From assembly GCF_003316635.1 (NCBI RefSeq), contig NZ_QNQP01000019.1, positions 1-64,000 on the forward strand: a stretch of DNA of 64,000 nt, written 5' to 3'. The first letter of the stretch is position 1. Every line of letters begins with the position of its first letter. The stretch is from Roseovarius dicentrarchi. Its GTDB lineage: Bacteria; Pseudomonadota; Alphaproteobacteria; Rhodobacterales; Rhodobacteraceae. The notes beneath the pieces are model-generated. The model saw nothing but the letters and a program-made list of their open reading frames with translations. It did not search any database and had not been told where the DNA came from. A program made the translations under genes and the position numbers. Below, in pieces: positions 45,252 to 54,452 of the stretch.

Positions 45252-46121
45252 ATGGCCGACACACCCTACACCCCGCCCGATGTCTGGACATGGGCGCCCG
45301 GCAATGGCGGCAAATTCGCCAGTACCAACCGCCCGACCGCCGGCGCCACCCATGCGCAGACGCTGCCCGAGGGCAAGCACCCCTTTCAGCTGTATTCCCT
45401 GGCCACCCCGAACGGCGTCAAAGTGACCGTCATGTTCGAAGAGTTGCTGGCCGCGGGCCATGACGCCGAATACGACGCATGGGTGATCGACATAGGCGAA
45501 GGGGATCAGTTCGGCAGTGGCTTTGTCGAAATCAACCCAAACTCCAAAATCCCCGCATTGCTTGATCGCACGGGTGACGCGCCGCTGCGCGTGTTCGAAT
45601 CGGGCAGCATCCTGCTGCATCTGGCCGAAGCATTTGGCGCCTTCCTGCCCGCGTCAGGCCCGCAGCGCACCGAGGTGATGAACTGGCTGTTCTGGCAGAT
45701 GGGCAGCGCCCCCTATCTGGGCGGCGGTTTCGGCCACTTCTACGCCTATGCGCCTGAAAAGTATCAATATCCGATCGACCGCTTCACCATGGAGACGAAA
45801 CGCCAGCTGGATGTGCTGGACCGGGCCCTCGCCGACAGAACCTATATCGCAGGTGATGACTACAGCATCGCGGATATCGCGATCTGGCCGTGGTATGGCC
45901 AGCTGGCGCTGGGGCGGCTCTATGGCGAGGCGGCGACATTTCTTGATATCGCCAGCTATGAAAACCTGATGCGCTGGGCTCAGGCGATTGACGCGCGCCC
46001 CGCCGTGCAGCGTGGTCGCATGGTCAACCGCAACTTCGGAGAGCCGGAAACGCAGCTGCATGAACGTCACGCCGCGTCGGATTTCGACACCCGGACACAG
46101 GACAAGATCGGCGACCAGTAG
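45252..46121 (+). CDS. yghU: Glutathione S-transferase family, YghU-like disulfide-bond oxidoreductase
   Basis: 289 aa from ATG 45252 (AAAGGAG eight bases before). The N-terminal extension of about 45 residues, the thioredoxin-fold LYSLATPNGVKVTVMFEELL and NPNSKIPALLDR, with SGSILLHLAEAFGAFLP, and the C-terminal helical domain SIADIAIWPWYGQLALG match YghU. The enzyme uses two glutathiones without a catalytic Cys and reduces disulfides or peroxides. Situated right after the glutathione-dependent formaldehyde gene but behind a terminator. Its stop is three bases from the stop of the converging lipoprotein gene. Confidence 0.93.
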   Translation: MADTPYTPPDVWTWAPGNGGKFASTNRPTAGATHAQTLPEGKHPFQLYSLATPNGVKVTVMFEELLAAGHDAEYDAWVIDIGEGDQFGSGFVEINPNSKIPALLDRTGDAPLRVFESGSILLHLAEAFGAFLPASGPQRTEVMNWLFWQMGSAPYLGGGFGHFYAYAPEKYQYPIDRFTMETKRQLDVLDRALADRTYIAGDDYSIADIAIWPWYGQLALGRLYGEAATFLDIASYENLMRWAQAIDARPAVQRGRMVNRNFGEPETQLHERHAASDFDTRTQDKIGDQ

Positions 46122-46124
46122 GCG

Positions 46125-46697
46125 CTACTGATTGGCGCGGGCGACAATATCGCCCGCGTTCCGCTGCCGGATCGGCACATCGGCGCGCAGCTTCCAGTCG
46201 TATTTGGTATCGTTGCGCACATGATCCCAGTGCAGAAAGCCGCCCGTGCGCCATGGGTCCAGCACAATCCCGTTTTTCCACGAATCGCCACGCGCGAACA
46301 CCACCGCTGTCGAATGTTCCAGCCGAAACGGATTGTCTGCATTGGCCACAAGCCGGTTGAATTGCAGCGTGGCGTATCGCGCATGGGTCATCCGCGTCTG
46401 GATGTCACGCGCCCAATGATAGCAAAGGCCGCGCGGCTTCAGGCCGATATTCACCTTTGTATTATGCACCAGCGGCCCGTCGACGATCTGGTACTCGCGG
46501 CGCAGCGTATCGCCGACATCATAGGCCATGCGCGCGGCGCGCGCCGCCTCTGCCGGGTCCACGTCCGGCCCCAGCGCCAGAAGCGCGGCCTGCAATCCCG
46601 CCACATCGCGGTCGCTCGTCTCTACCGGGGTGCCGCCGCACCCCGCCAGCAGCGCCGCCGCGCCCGCGCCCAGAAGTATCGCTCGTCTCGTGCTCAT
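46125..46697 (-). CDS. Lipoprotein with a transglutaminase-like Cys-His-Asp arrangement
   Basis: 190 aa. The signal RRAILLGAGAAALLAGC has a lipobox with Cys20. A conserved-looking triad follows: Cys92 in PRGLCYHWARD, His128 in LEHSTAVVF and Asp147 in VLDPWRTGG. Order and spacing are like transglutaminase/NlpC-type cysteine enzymes, so it might modify peptidoglycan or proteins at the outer membrane, but I do not recognise the family. The first 45 residues after the lipobox are rich in Ala. It converges on yghU with a 3-base gap and shares 185 bases upstream with the NYN gene. Confidence 0.6.
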   Translation of the reverse strand: MSTRRAILLGAGAAALLAGCGGTPVETSDRDVAGLQAALLALGPDVDPAEAARAARMAYDVGDTLRREYQIVDGPLVHNTKVNIGLKPRGLCYHWARDIQTRMTHARYATLQFNRLVANADNPFRLEHSTAVVFARGDSWKNGIVLDPWRTGGFLHWDHVRNDTKYDWKLRADVPIRQRNAGDIVARANQ

Positions 46698-46767
46698 GCT
46701 GTGCCTCTGCCCTCTGCGTTTGCGCCTTGTTCTAATCGCGCTGCGCTGCCGGTGCCAGCCCCCGCAT

Positions 46768-46801
46768 CTTTCATCTTCCTGAAAATACTTCCGCCGGAGG
46801 C
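46768..46801 (+). repeat. Dispersed 34-base intergenic element, copy 1
   Basis: CTTTCATCTTCCTGAAAATA continuing to CCGCCGGAGGC. It agrees at 29 of 34 positions with the reverse complement of 51438-51471. It sits between divergent genes, so it does not simply end a transcript. Confidence 0.7.
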
Positions 46802-46882
46802 GCTCTGCCCCGCCTACAATGCGCAGGTGGCTTTCGCCTTGGCGCGCGATAGGGCATGTAAGGGAAAAACAGGAGCTTGCCG

Positions 46883-47590
46883 ATGTCTGACCGTGATCGC
46901 ACCCCCCTTCTGGCCGTCCTCATCGACGCGGATAACACCTCGCCCAAATGGACAAAGGCCATCTTTGACGAGATTGCCGGCATCGGGGAAGCCTCCGTGC
47001 GTCGCTGTTACGGTGATTTTTCATCGCAGCAGATGAGCGGCTGGAACAAGGTGCAGGCCGAATTCGGACTGGTGCCGCACCACCAGCCGGCAAATACCGT
47101 GGGCAAGAATGCCAGCGACATCGCACTGGTCATTGATGCCATGGATTTGATGCATTCGGGCCGCTTCGACGGGTTCGTGCTGGTGTCGTCCGACAGTGAT
47201 TTCACCCGCCTTTCCAGCCGCATCCGCGAGCAGGGGCTGGATGTCTTTGGCATTGGCGCCAAAAAGACGCCGGCGGCGTTCCGGCAGGCCTGCAAGCGGT
47301 TCATCTATCTGGAAAACCTGGGCGGCGGCACGCCCGAGGATACGCCCAGCAAGCCCGCCGGCCAGAACCTGACCGAGGCGCGCGATCTGTTGTTCAAGGC
47401 GATGGACAGCATCGACCAGGACAGCGATTGGTACGCGCTGGGCCGGCTGGGCCAGCAGATGACCACCGCCAACCCCGATTTCGACACCCGCAGCTATGGC
47501 CACAAGAAGCTGAGCGATCTGATCGCCGCGATCAAGGTGCTGGAGACGCGCCGCGAGGGCAATCAGCTGATGGTGCGGCGGATGGACTGA
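46883..47590 (+). CDS. NYN-domain protein with C-terminal OST-HTH/LOTUS domain
   Basis: 235 aa from ATG 46883 (AGGAG seven bases upstream; a TTG two codons earlier is possible). The PIN-like NYN domain covers about residues 8-140, with acidic residues typical of metal-dependent RNases: AVLIDADNTSP, VGKNASDIALVIDAMDLMHSG and LVSSDSDFTRL. An OST-HTH domain (RLGQQMTTANPDFDTRSYGHKKLSDLIAAI, in two parts) covers about 165-230 and is an RNA-binding fold. The pair is the LabA/DUF88 arrangement. RNA is the likely substrate; no known target. A toxin role is not supported as no antitoxin gene is adjacent. Confidence 0.88.
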   Translation: MSDRDRTPLLAVLIDADNTSPKWTKAIFDEIAGIGEASVRRCYGDFSSQQMSGWNKVQAEFGLVPHHQPANTVGKNASDIALVIDAMDLMHSGRFDGFVLVSSDSDFTRLSSRIREQGLDVFGIGAKKTPAAFRQACKRFIYLENLGGGTPEDTPSKPAGQNLTEARDLLFKAMDSIDQDSDWYALGRLGQQMTTANPDFDTRSYGHKKLSDLIAAIKVLETRREGNQLMVRRMD

Positions 47591-47653
47591 CGCGCTGCAT
47601 TCTGGACAAGCGCGGCCCCCTGTGACACATCACACCCGACCAAGGAGCGCGCC

Positions 47654-48979
47654 ATGACCATCACCCGTTTTGCCCCATCGCCCACCGGCTATATCCATGT
47701 CGGCAACCTGCGCACCGCGCTGATGAACTATCTCATTGCGCGCAAGGCGGGCGGCACCTTCATCCTGCGCATCGACGATACCGACCCGATCCGCAGCAAG
47801 GAAGAATACGTCGACGCGCTGAAGGAGGATCTGGAGTGGCTGGGCCTGCACTGGGACCGGGTCGAGCGGCAGTCCGAGCGGCTGGACCGCTACCATGATG
47901 CCGCCGAGAAACTGCGCGACATGGGCCGGTTTTACGAGGCGTTCGAAACCCCGACCGAGCTGGACCTGAAGCGCAAGAAACAGCTGAACATGGGCCGCCC
48001 GCCGGTATATGACCGCGCTGCGCTGAGCCTTGATGAGGCGGCCCGCGACAAGCTGCGCGCCGAGCGGGGGGCGGGCGTCTGGCGGTTCAAGCTGGATCAG
48101 CAGCGCATTGAATGGAACGACGGCGTGCTGGGCGATATCAGCATTGATGCCGCATCGGTCAGCGATCCGGTGTTGATCCGCGGCGACGGGCAGGTGCTCT
48201 ATACACTGGCGTCGGTGGTGGATGACACCGACATGGGCGTGACGCATATCGTGCGCGGCTCGGACCACGTGACCAACACCGCCACGCAGATCCAGATCAT
48301 CGAGGCGCTGGGCGGCAGCATCCCGCAATTCGCGCATCACTCGCTGCTGACCGGCCCGCAGGGCGAATCGCTGTCCAAGCGTCTGGGCACGCTGTCCCTG
48401 CGCGATCTGCGCGCCCAGGGGGTAGAGCCTGCCGCGCTGCTCAGCCTGATGGCGCGGCTGGGGTCGGCCGACCCGGTCGAGCTGCGTACCGATATGGACG
48501 CACTGATCGACGGATTCGACATCTCGCGCTTTGGGTCGGCGCCGACGAAATTCGACGTGAACGACCTGTTCCCGCTGACCGCGCATTATCTACAAGGGCT
48601 GGATTACCAGACCGTCAAGCCGCGCATCGCCGAACTGGGCGTGCCGGAGGATCTGGCGCCGCAATTCTGGGCGGTCGCGCGCGACAATATCACGACCTTG
48701 GGCGATCTGGATGCGTGGTGGGCCATGTTCCGCGACGGGGCCGAGCCGGTGATCGACGACGAGGATGCCGAATTCATCGTCACCGCCATGACCCTGCTGC
48801 CCGAAGGGCCGCTGGACGAGGGCAGCTGGGCTGCATGGACCACCGCGGTCAAGGAAGAAACCGGTCGCAAGGGCAAGCAGCTGTTCATGCCGCTGCGCAA
48901 GGCGCTGACGGGGCAGGCACACGGGCCGGAAATGGCGCAGGTTCTGCCGCTGCTTCAGGTGATCCGCGCGCGCGGCTAA
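47654..48979 (+). CDS. gltX: Glutamyl-tRNA synthetase
   Basis: 441 aa, starting ITRFAPSPTGYIHVGNLRTA with the HIGH-type motif and ending its catalytic part with the KMSKS-type ESLSKRLGTLSL at about residue 240. AAGGAGCG precedes the ATG at 47654. The length is that of the compact bacterial type. Many alphaproteobacteria have two copies, of which one charges glutamine tRNA for later amidation; whether this is GltX1 or GltX2 is not clear from sequence. The stop overlaps the stop of the converging gene by three to four bases. Confidence 0.96.
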   Translation: MTITRFAPSPTGYIHVGNLRTALMNYLIARKAGGTFILRIDDTDPIRSKEEYVDALKEDLEWLGLHWDRVERQSERLDRYHDAAEKLRDMGRFYEAFETPTELDLKRKKQLNMGRPPVYDRAALSLDEAARDKLRAERGAGVWRFKLDQQRIEWNDGVLGDISIDAASVSDPVLIRGDGQVLYTLASVVDDTDMGVTHIVRGSDHVTNTATQIQIIEALGGSIPQFAHHSLLTGPQGESLSKRLGTLSLRDLRAQGVEPAALLSLMARLGSADPVELRTDMDALIDGFDISRFGSAPTKFDVNDLFPLTAHYLQGLDYQTVKPRIAELGVPEDLAPQFWAVARDNITTLGDLDAWWAMFRDGAEPVIDDEDAEFIVTAMTLLPEGPLDEGSWAAWTTAVKEETGRKGKQLFMPLRKALTGQAHGPEMAQVLPLLQVIRARG

Positions 48980-49545
48980 GCGCGGCGCATCTGGACGCCC
49001 AGCCGGTCCAGCGCGGCATCGACGGTGTCGCGCTCCTCGCCGCTCAGGCGGCAGGCACGCGGGTAACGCGGGTCGGCGCGGTCATCCAGAACGGGCGCGT
49101 CCCATCCATCGGTGGTGTCGAAAAAATGCTGCGCGCCGGCGGTGCCGAATTCGCGCAGGTATCCCTGCACGACCACGTCGATATAGCTGAGCAGCAGATG
49201 ATGCCCGGCGCCCGGTTGCGGGCTGTCCGGCACGGCATAAACCGCAATTTGTGGCCTGTGGGGCAGGGGGTGATCCACCATGTGTTCGGCAGGCAAGCGG
49301 TCATAGGCGCCCTCGCGGATGTCCAGTGCGTGCCAATCGGCATCCGGCACCGGCGCGATCAGCCCATCGATCCAGCCTGCGTCGTCGCGGGCGACAGACA
49401 GGAACGCCACGTCGCGCAGGTTGGTCGGGCGCCACGTGCGGCGCCAGCCGTTCAGCCGGGCGGGATGCGCATCCTTGAAGGCATGCGTGTCGCGGTTCAC
49501 AAGGCTGCCGTAACCAAAGAAATAGGCATGTGCGGGCAGTGACAT
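48976..49545 (-). CDS. Gamma-glutamylcyclotransferase-like protein (AIG2/GGCT fold)
   Basis: 189 aa. The substrate-binding loop FGYGSLVN is at residues 10-17, and the acidic residue in the REGAYDRL segment fits the catalytic glutamate. GGCT-fold proteins split gamma-glutamyl amines to pyroglutamate and an amine, for example in glutathione turnover; glutathione genes lie nearby. The exact substrate is not shown. It converges on gltX and its start is followed upstream by the glycine riboswitch region on the other strand. Confidence 0.85.
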   Translation of the reverse strand: MSLPAHAYFFGYGSLVNRDTHAFKDAHPARLNGWRRTWRPTNLRDVAFLSVARDDAGWIDGLIAPVPDADWHALDIREGAYDRLPAEHMVDHPLPHRPQIAVYAVPDSPQPGAGHHLLLSYIDVVVQGYLREFGTAGAQHFFDTTDGWDAPVLDDRADPRYPRACRLSGEERDTVDAALDRLGVQMRRA

Positions 49546-49667
49546 TGCGGTGCTTTCTTATGATCAAGTCCAAAACGTCGCGCAATGACCGGCCAATTTC
49601 AAGGGGCGCGGCCCGCAATTTCTCTTGCTGCGCGGCGCGCGGTGTACTACGGTCCACAATGATTGGA

Positions 49668-49819
49668 TTGGGAGAACCGGCAACCGCCGGTGCCGAAGGA
49701 GCAACCGCCCCGGAAACTCTCAGGCGAACGGACCTGTTCAATCATCAGACTCTGGAGAGTGCCCCGCCAGCGGGGCCGCCGAAGGGATAGCGATCTCAGG
49801 CCAAAGGACAGAGGGGGCA
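49668..49819 (+). ncRNA. Tandem glycine riboswitch upstream of gcvT
   Basis: Two aptamers follow one another. The first has GGGAGA near 49671, GCCGAAGGAGCAA near 49692 and CTCTCAGGC; the second has CTCTGGAGAG near 49751, GCCGAAGGGATAGC near 49778 and ATCTCAGGCCAAAGGAC. A short linker (about 16 nt) joins them. Glycine binding should turn on the cleavage genes. The downstream strong stem (49817-49862) may be the expression platform. Confidence 0.95.
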
Positions 49820-49862
49820 TCGTGGCGCAGTCCGAACGCGGACACCTGCGCCTTTGCGATGC
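49817..49862 (+). promoter_or_regulatory. Hairpin between glycine riboswitch and gcvT
   Basis: GCATCG with CGATGC and GGCGCAG with CTGCGCC form a two-part stem enclosing CCGAACGCGG. It lies 45 bases before the gcvT start, whose ribosome-binding site AGGAGG is at 49897-49902. There is no U tract, so it may work through translation or with an antiterminator. Confidence 0.5.
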
Positions 49863-49907
49863 CGTAGTTGATTCCCGTCAACCCGGCAGCCATGACAGGA
49901 GGCTGGG

Positions 49908-51032
49908 ATGAGCGACCTAAAGACGACCGTGCTGAACGCGCTGCACCGCGAACTGGGCGCCAAAATGGTGCCGTTCGCAGGCTATGACATGCCCGTGCAG
50001 TACCCTATGGGCGTGATGAAGGAACACCTGCATTGCCGCGCGCAAGCCGGTCTGTTCGACGTCAGCCATATGGGCCAGGTCGTGATCACGGCCCCCGGCG
50101 GATATGCCGAAATTGCCGCCGCGATGGAGGCGTTGGTGCCGGTCGATGTGGCCGGGCTGGCCGACGGGCGGCAGCGCTATGCGATGTTCACCAACGCCGT
50201 CGGCGGAATTGAGGACGATTTCATGATCGCGCGGCGCGGCGAGGAAATGTTCGTTGTGGTCAATGCCAGCCGCAAGGACGTCGATTTGCCGCGCATGACC
50301 GATGCGATGACCGGCTGCGACGTGCGCGAGGTCACCGACCGTGCCCTGCTGGCGCTGCAAGGACCAGACGCCGAAGCGGTGCTGGAGGCGCTGGTGCCGG
50401 GCGCGGCGGCGATGCGGTTCATGGATATCGCCGTGCTGCCGTCGGATTACGGCGAGCTGTGGCTGTCCCGCTCAGGGTACACCGGCGAAGATGGCTATGA
50501 GATTTCTGTCGAAGACAGCCGCGCCGAAGACTTGGCGCGCGCGCTGCTGGCGCATGACGCGGTCGCGCCTGTCGGGCTGGGTGCGCGCGACAGTCTGCGG
50601 CTGGAGGCGGGTCTGTGCCTTTATGGCAATGACATTGACGCAGGCACCACCCCGGTCGAGGCCAATCTGGGCTGGGCGATCCAGAAGGTGCGCCGCTCGG
50701 GCGGCAAGCGCGCGGGCGGGTTTCCCGGCGCGGATGTGATCCTGCCGCAACTGGTGTCAGGCGCTGAACGCCGCCGCGTTGGACTGTCGCCCGAGGGCCG
50801 CGCGCCGATGCGCGCCGGTACGCCGCTGTTTGCGGATGAGACGGGTGACACCGCGATCGGCACCATCACATCCGGCGCGTTTGGCCCCAGCATCGAGGCG
50901 CCGATGTCGATGGGCTATGTCACCAGCGATCTGGCAGCGTCCGGAACGGTGGTTTACGGTGAGGTCAGGGGCAAGCGTTTGCCTGCGACCGTGGTGGCGC
51001 TGCCCTTCAAGGCTGCAAACTTCAAACGTTGA
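49908..51032 (+). CDS. gcvT: Aminomethyltransferase (glycine cleavage T protein)
   Basis: 374 aa from ATG 49908 with AGGAGG at five bases. Family motifs are PFAGYDMPVQYPMGVMKEH, DVSHMGQ, SGYTGEDGYEIS and GLGARDSLRLEAGLCLYGND, which together form the tetrahydrofolate site. It moves the aminomethyl group of GcvH onto tetrahydrofolate, releasing ammonia and 5,10-methylene-THF. First gene of the riboswitch-controlled gcvTHP operon. Confidence 0.97.
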   Translation: MSDLKTTVLNALHRELGAKMVPFAGYDMPVQYPMGVMKEHLHCRAQAGLFDVSHMGQVVITAPGGYAEIAAAMEALVPVDVAGLADGRQRYAMFTNAVGGIEDDFMIARRGEEMFVVVNASRKDVDLPRMTDAMTGCDVREVTDRALLALQGPDAEAVLEALVPGAAAMRFMDIAVLPSDYGELWLSRSGYTGEDGYEISVEDSRAEDLARALLAHDAVAPVGLGARDSLRLEAGLCLYGNDIDAGTTPVEANLGWAIQKVRRSGGKRAGGFPGADVILPQLVSGAERRRVGLSPEGRAPMRAGTPLFADETGDTAIGTITSGAFGPSIEAPMSMGYVTSDLAASGTVVYGEVRGKRLPATVVALPFKAANFKR

Positions 51033-51056
51033 TACCCAAAAGGGAGATCCCAAGGC

Positions 51057-51416
51057 ATGAAATTTACCGAAGAACACGAATGGCTGCGCGTCGAAGATGA
51101 TCTGATCGTCGTTGGCATCACCGAACACGCGGCCGAGCAGCTGGGCGATATCGTCTTTGTCGAGCTGCCCGAAGTTGGCACCGAAGTGGTGAAGGATGAC
51201 GATGTCGTCGTCATCGAAAGCGTCAAGGCGGCCAGCGACATTCTGGCGCCGATCGACGGCGAGATCGTCGAAGTGAACGAATTGCTGACCGATACGCCCA
51301 GCACGGTGAACGAGGATGCCATCGGCAAGGGCTGGATGTTCAAGATCAAGGCCGACGACATGAGCCAGCTGGACGACATGATGGACGAGGCCGCCTACAA
51401 GAAATTCATCGGCTAG
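51057..51416 (+). CDS. gcvH: Glycine cleavage H protein
   Basis: 119 aa, standard length. The lipoyl lysine is Lys57 in VVIESVKAASDI, in the usual hairpin after EVVKDDDV. It shuttles the aminomethyl intermediate between P, T and L proteins. A ribosome-binding site AGGGAG precedes the ATG. The dispersed repeat at 51438-51471 lies in the gap before gcvP. Confidence 0.97.
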   Translation: MKFTEEHEWLRVEDDLIVVGITEHAAEQLGDIVFVELPEVGTEVVKDDDVVVIESVKAASDILAPIDGEIVEVNELLTDTPSTVNEDAIGKGWMFKIKADDMSQLDDMMDEAAYKKFIG

Positions 51417-51437
51417 GTGCCTGCCACCTGCCGGGGA

Positions 51438-51471
51438 GCCTCCGGCGGGAATATTTTTGGAAAGATGAAAG
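51438..51471 (-). repeat. Dispersed 34-base intergenic element, copy 2
   Basis: Plus strand GCCTCCGGCGGGAATATTTT then TGGAAAGATGAAAG; preceded by GCCGG that can pair with CCGGC. Lies between gcvH and gcvP within one operon. 29 of 34 positions agree with the copy at 46768-46801. Confidence 0.7.
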
Positions 51472-51525
51472 AGGGCGGGGCGCCAATGCGGCCTGCCCGG
51501 TTTCCCGAACCTGTTGGAGTGTGAC

Positions 51526-54375
51526 ATGACATTCGAGCCTACCGACTATCTGCCGTATGATTTTGCCAACCGGCGCCATATCGGTCCCTCGCCCGAGGAG
51601 ATGACCGAGATGCTGAATGTGCTGGAGGTTGACAGCCTTGATACGCTGATCGACCGCGCGGTGCCCAAGGCAATCCGGCAAAAAGAGCCGCTGGATTTTG
51701 GCAAGGCCATGTCCGAGCGCGAATTGCTGCACCACATGCGCCAGGTTGCGGGCAAGAACAAGGTTCTGGTGTCGCTGATCGGCCAAGGCTATCACGGCAC
51801 GGTGACGCCGCCGGCAATCCAGCGGAACATCTTTGAGAACCCGGCCTGGTACACCGCCTACACGCCGTATCAGCCTGAAATTTCGCAAGGACGCCTTGAG
51901 GCCCTGCTGAACTTCCAGACGATGATCAGCGACCTGACCGGGCTGGAGATTGCCAACGCCTCGCTGCTGGACGAGGCGACAGCCTGCGCCGAGGCGATGA
52001 CGACGGCGCAGCGCGTGGCGAAATCCAAGGCCAAGGCGTTCTTTGTCGACCGCGACTGCCATCCGCAGAATATCGCGCTGGTGCAGACCCGCGCCGCGCC
52101 TTTGGGCATCGAGGTGATCGTCGGCAACCCGGACAGGATGGAGGCGGACAAGGTATTTGGCGCGCTTTTCCAGTACCCCGGCACATATGGCCATGTGCGT
52201 GATTTTACCGATCATATCGCCGATCTGCACAAACACGGCGCCATCGGCATCGTGTCCGCCGATCCGCTGGCGCTGACCCTGCTTAAAGAGCCGGGCGCAA
52301 TGGATGCCGATATTGCCATCGGCAGCACCCAGCGGTTTGGCGTGCCGCTTGGTTATGGCGGACCGCATGCGGCCTACATGGCCTGCCGGGATGCGTACAA
52401 GCGCGCGATGCCGGGGCGTTTGGTGGGTGTGTCGATCGACAGCCACGGCAACCGCGCCTACCGCCTGGCCCTGCAAACACGCGAGCAGCATATCCGCCGC
52501 GAAAAGGCCACCAGCAACGTGTGCACCGCGCAGGCGCTGCTGGCTGTCATGGCGTCGATGTATGCCGTGTTCCACGGGCCCAAGGGCCTGAAGGCGATTG
52601 CGCAGCGCATCCACCGCAAGACGGTGCGTCTGGCCAAGGGGCTGGAGGCGGCCGGATTTCAGGTGGACCCGCAGGCGTTCTTTGACACGATCACCGTTGA
52701 TGTCGGGCCATTGCAGGCCGCGGTCATGAAATCGGCGCTGGACGAGGGAATCAACCTGCGCCGCGTCGGCGAGACGCGTGTTGGCATCGCGCTGGACGAA
52801 TGCACGCGCACCGAAAACATCGAAAGCGTCTGGCGCGCCTTCGGCATTGTGCATGAAGACAATGATTTCAGCCCCGAATACCGCGTTCCGGACAAGATGC
52901 ACCGCACCTCGGATTTCCTGACGCATCCGGTCTTCCACATGAACCGGGCCGAGACGGAAATGATGCGCTACATGCGCCGCCTGGCCGACCGCGATCTGGC
53001 GCTGGACCGTGCGATGATCCCGCTGGGCAGCTGCACGATGAAGCTGAACTCGGCCGCGGAAATGATGCCGGTCAGCTGGCGCGAATTTTCGCGGATGCAT
53101 CCGTTTGTGCCGCGCGATCAGGCTGAAGGCTATCACGAACTGATCGACGATTTGAGCGCCAAGCTGTGCGATATCACCGGCTATGACGCGATTTCGATGC
53201 AGCCAAACTCGGGCGCGCAGGGCGAATATGCAGGGCTATTGTCCATCGCCGCCTATCACCGCGCAAACGGGCAGGGCGATCGCAATGTCTGCCTGATCCC
53301 GACCAACGCGCATGGCACCAACCCGGCCAGCGCCAATATGGTTGGCTGGAAGGTGGTGCCGGTCAAGTGCAACGCGCGCGGCGATATCGACATGGACGAT
53401 TTCCGCGCCAAGGCCGAAAAGCATTCGGACAAACTGGCCGGCTGCATGATCACCTATCCCAGCACGCATGGCGTGTTCGAGGAAACGGTGATCGACGTGT
53501 GCAAGATCACGCATGACCACGGCGGTCAGGTCTATATCGACGGGGCCAACATGAACGCCATGGTCGGGCTGTCGCGGCCCGGCGATCTGGGCGGCGATGT
53601 CAGCCACCTGAACCTGCACAAGACGTTCTGCATCCCGCATGGCGGCGGCGGTCCCGGCATGGGGCCGATCGGGGTAAAATCGCATCTTATCCCGCATCTG
53701 CCGGGCCATCCGCACACGGGGGGCGTTGAGGGGCCGGTATCGGCCGCGCCATTCGGTTCGCCCTCGCTGCTTCCTATTTCCTGGGCGTATATCCTGATGA
53801 TGGGCGGCAAGGGGCTGACGCAGGCAACGCGCGTGGCGATCTTGAACGCCAACTACATCGCCAAGCGGCTGGAGGGGTCGTATGGCGTTCTGTACAAGGG
53901 CGAGAATGGCTATGTCGCGCATGAATGCATCCTTGATACGCGCCCCTTTGCAGATTCGGCGCATATTACCGTGGATGACATTGCCAAACGCCTGGTCGAT
54001 TGCGGTTTCCACGCCCCGACCATGAGCTTCCCGGTGTCGGGCACGCTGATGGTTGAGCCAACGGAAAGCGAGACCAAGGCCGAGCTGGACCGGTTCTGCG
54101 ACGCGATGCTGGCGATCCGGCAGGAAATCCGCGACGTCGAGGAGGGCAAGATTGATGCGGAGAATAACCCGCTGAAGAATGCCCCGCACACGATGGAGGA
54201 TCTGGTCCGTGACTGGGATCGTCCGTACACGCGCGAGCAGGGATGCTTCCCCCCCGGCGCGTTCCGGGTGGACAAGTATTGGCCGTCGGTCAACCGTGTT
54301 GATAACGTCTATGGCGACACCAATCTGGTCTGCACCTGCCCGCCGATGGAGGATTACGCCGAAGCCGCAGAATAG
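51526..54375 (+). CDS. gcvP: Glycine dehydrogenase (decarboxylating), P protein
   Basis: 949 aa from ATG 51526, with GGAG six to seven bases before; the longer frame starts inside that site. The single-chain two-domain form is present: the N-terminal half has [10 protein letters not shown] and GYHGTVTP, the C-terminal half binds PLP on the lysine of [18 protein letters not shown]. It decarboxylates glycine and puts the aminomethyl group on GcvH. A Gly-rich [18 protein letters not shown] segment is normal for the family. A terminator follows and closes the operon; GcvL must be encoded elsewhere. Confidence 0.97.
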   Translation: MTFEPTDYLPYDFANRRHIGPSPEEMTEMLNVLEVDSLDTLIDRAVPKAIRQKEPLDFGKAMSERELLHHMRQVAGKNKVLVSLIGQGYHGTVTPPAIQRNIFENPAWYTAYTPYQPEISQGRLEALLNFQTMISDLTGLEIANASLLDEATACAEAMTTAQRVAKSKAKAFFVDRDCHPQNIALVQTRAAPLGIEVIVGNPDRMEADKVFGALFQYPGTYGHVRDFTDHIADLHKHGAIGIVSADPLALTLLKEPGAMDADIAIGSTQRFGVPLGYGGPHAAYMACRDAYKRAMPGRLVGVSIDSHGNRAYRLALQTREQHIRREKATSNVCTAQALLAVMASMYAVFHGPKGLKAIAQRIHRKTVRLAKGLEAAGFQVDPQAFFDTITVDVGPLQAAVMKSALDEGINLRRVGETRVGIALDECTRTENIESVWRAFGIVHEDNDFSPEYRVPDKMHRTSDFLTHPVFHMNRAETEMMRYMRRLADRDLALDRAMIPLGSCTMKLNSAAEMMPVSWREFSRMHPFVPRDQAEGYHELIDDLSAKLCDITGYDAISMQPNSGAQGEYAGLLSIAAYHRANGQGDRNVCLIPTNAHGTNPASANMVGWKVVPVKCNARGDIDMDDFRAKAEKHSDKLAGCMITYPSTHGVFEETVIDVCKITHDHGGQVYIDGANMNAMVGLSRPGDLGGDVSHLNLHKTFCIPHGGGGPGMGPIGVKSHLIPHLPGHPHTGGVEGPVSAAPFGSPSLLPISWAYILMMGGKGLTQATRVAILNANYIAKRLEGSYGVLYKGENGYVAHECILDTRPFADSAHITVDDIAKRLVDCGFHAPTMSFPVSGTLMVEPTESETKAELDRFCDAMLAIRQEIRDVEEGKIDAENNPLKNAPHTMEDLVRDWDRPYTREQGCFPPGAFRVDKYWPSVNRVDNVYGDTNLVCTCPPMEDYAEAAE

Positions 54376-54404
54376 CATTCTGCGATCGTCTGAATGACAC
54401 GGAG

Positions 54405-54430
54405 AAGCGGGCCGCACTGGCCCGCTTTTT
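54405..54430 (+). terminator. Terminator after gcvP
   Basis: AAGCGGGCC and GGCCCGCTT, 9-bp arms with loop GCACT, followed by TTT. It also lies beyond the stop of the converging permease gene at 54453, so it may act in both directions. Confidence 0.88.
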
Positions 54431-54452
54431 CATTTAGCGGGGGCGTTCATGG

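Noticed and set aside
51406..53136. 576-codon minus-strand ORF over gcvP
   Set aside because: Antisense shadow of the P-protein gene; His/Arg/Gln-rich without domain.
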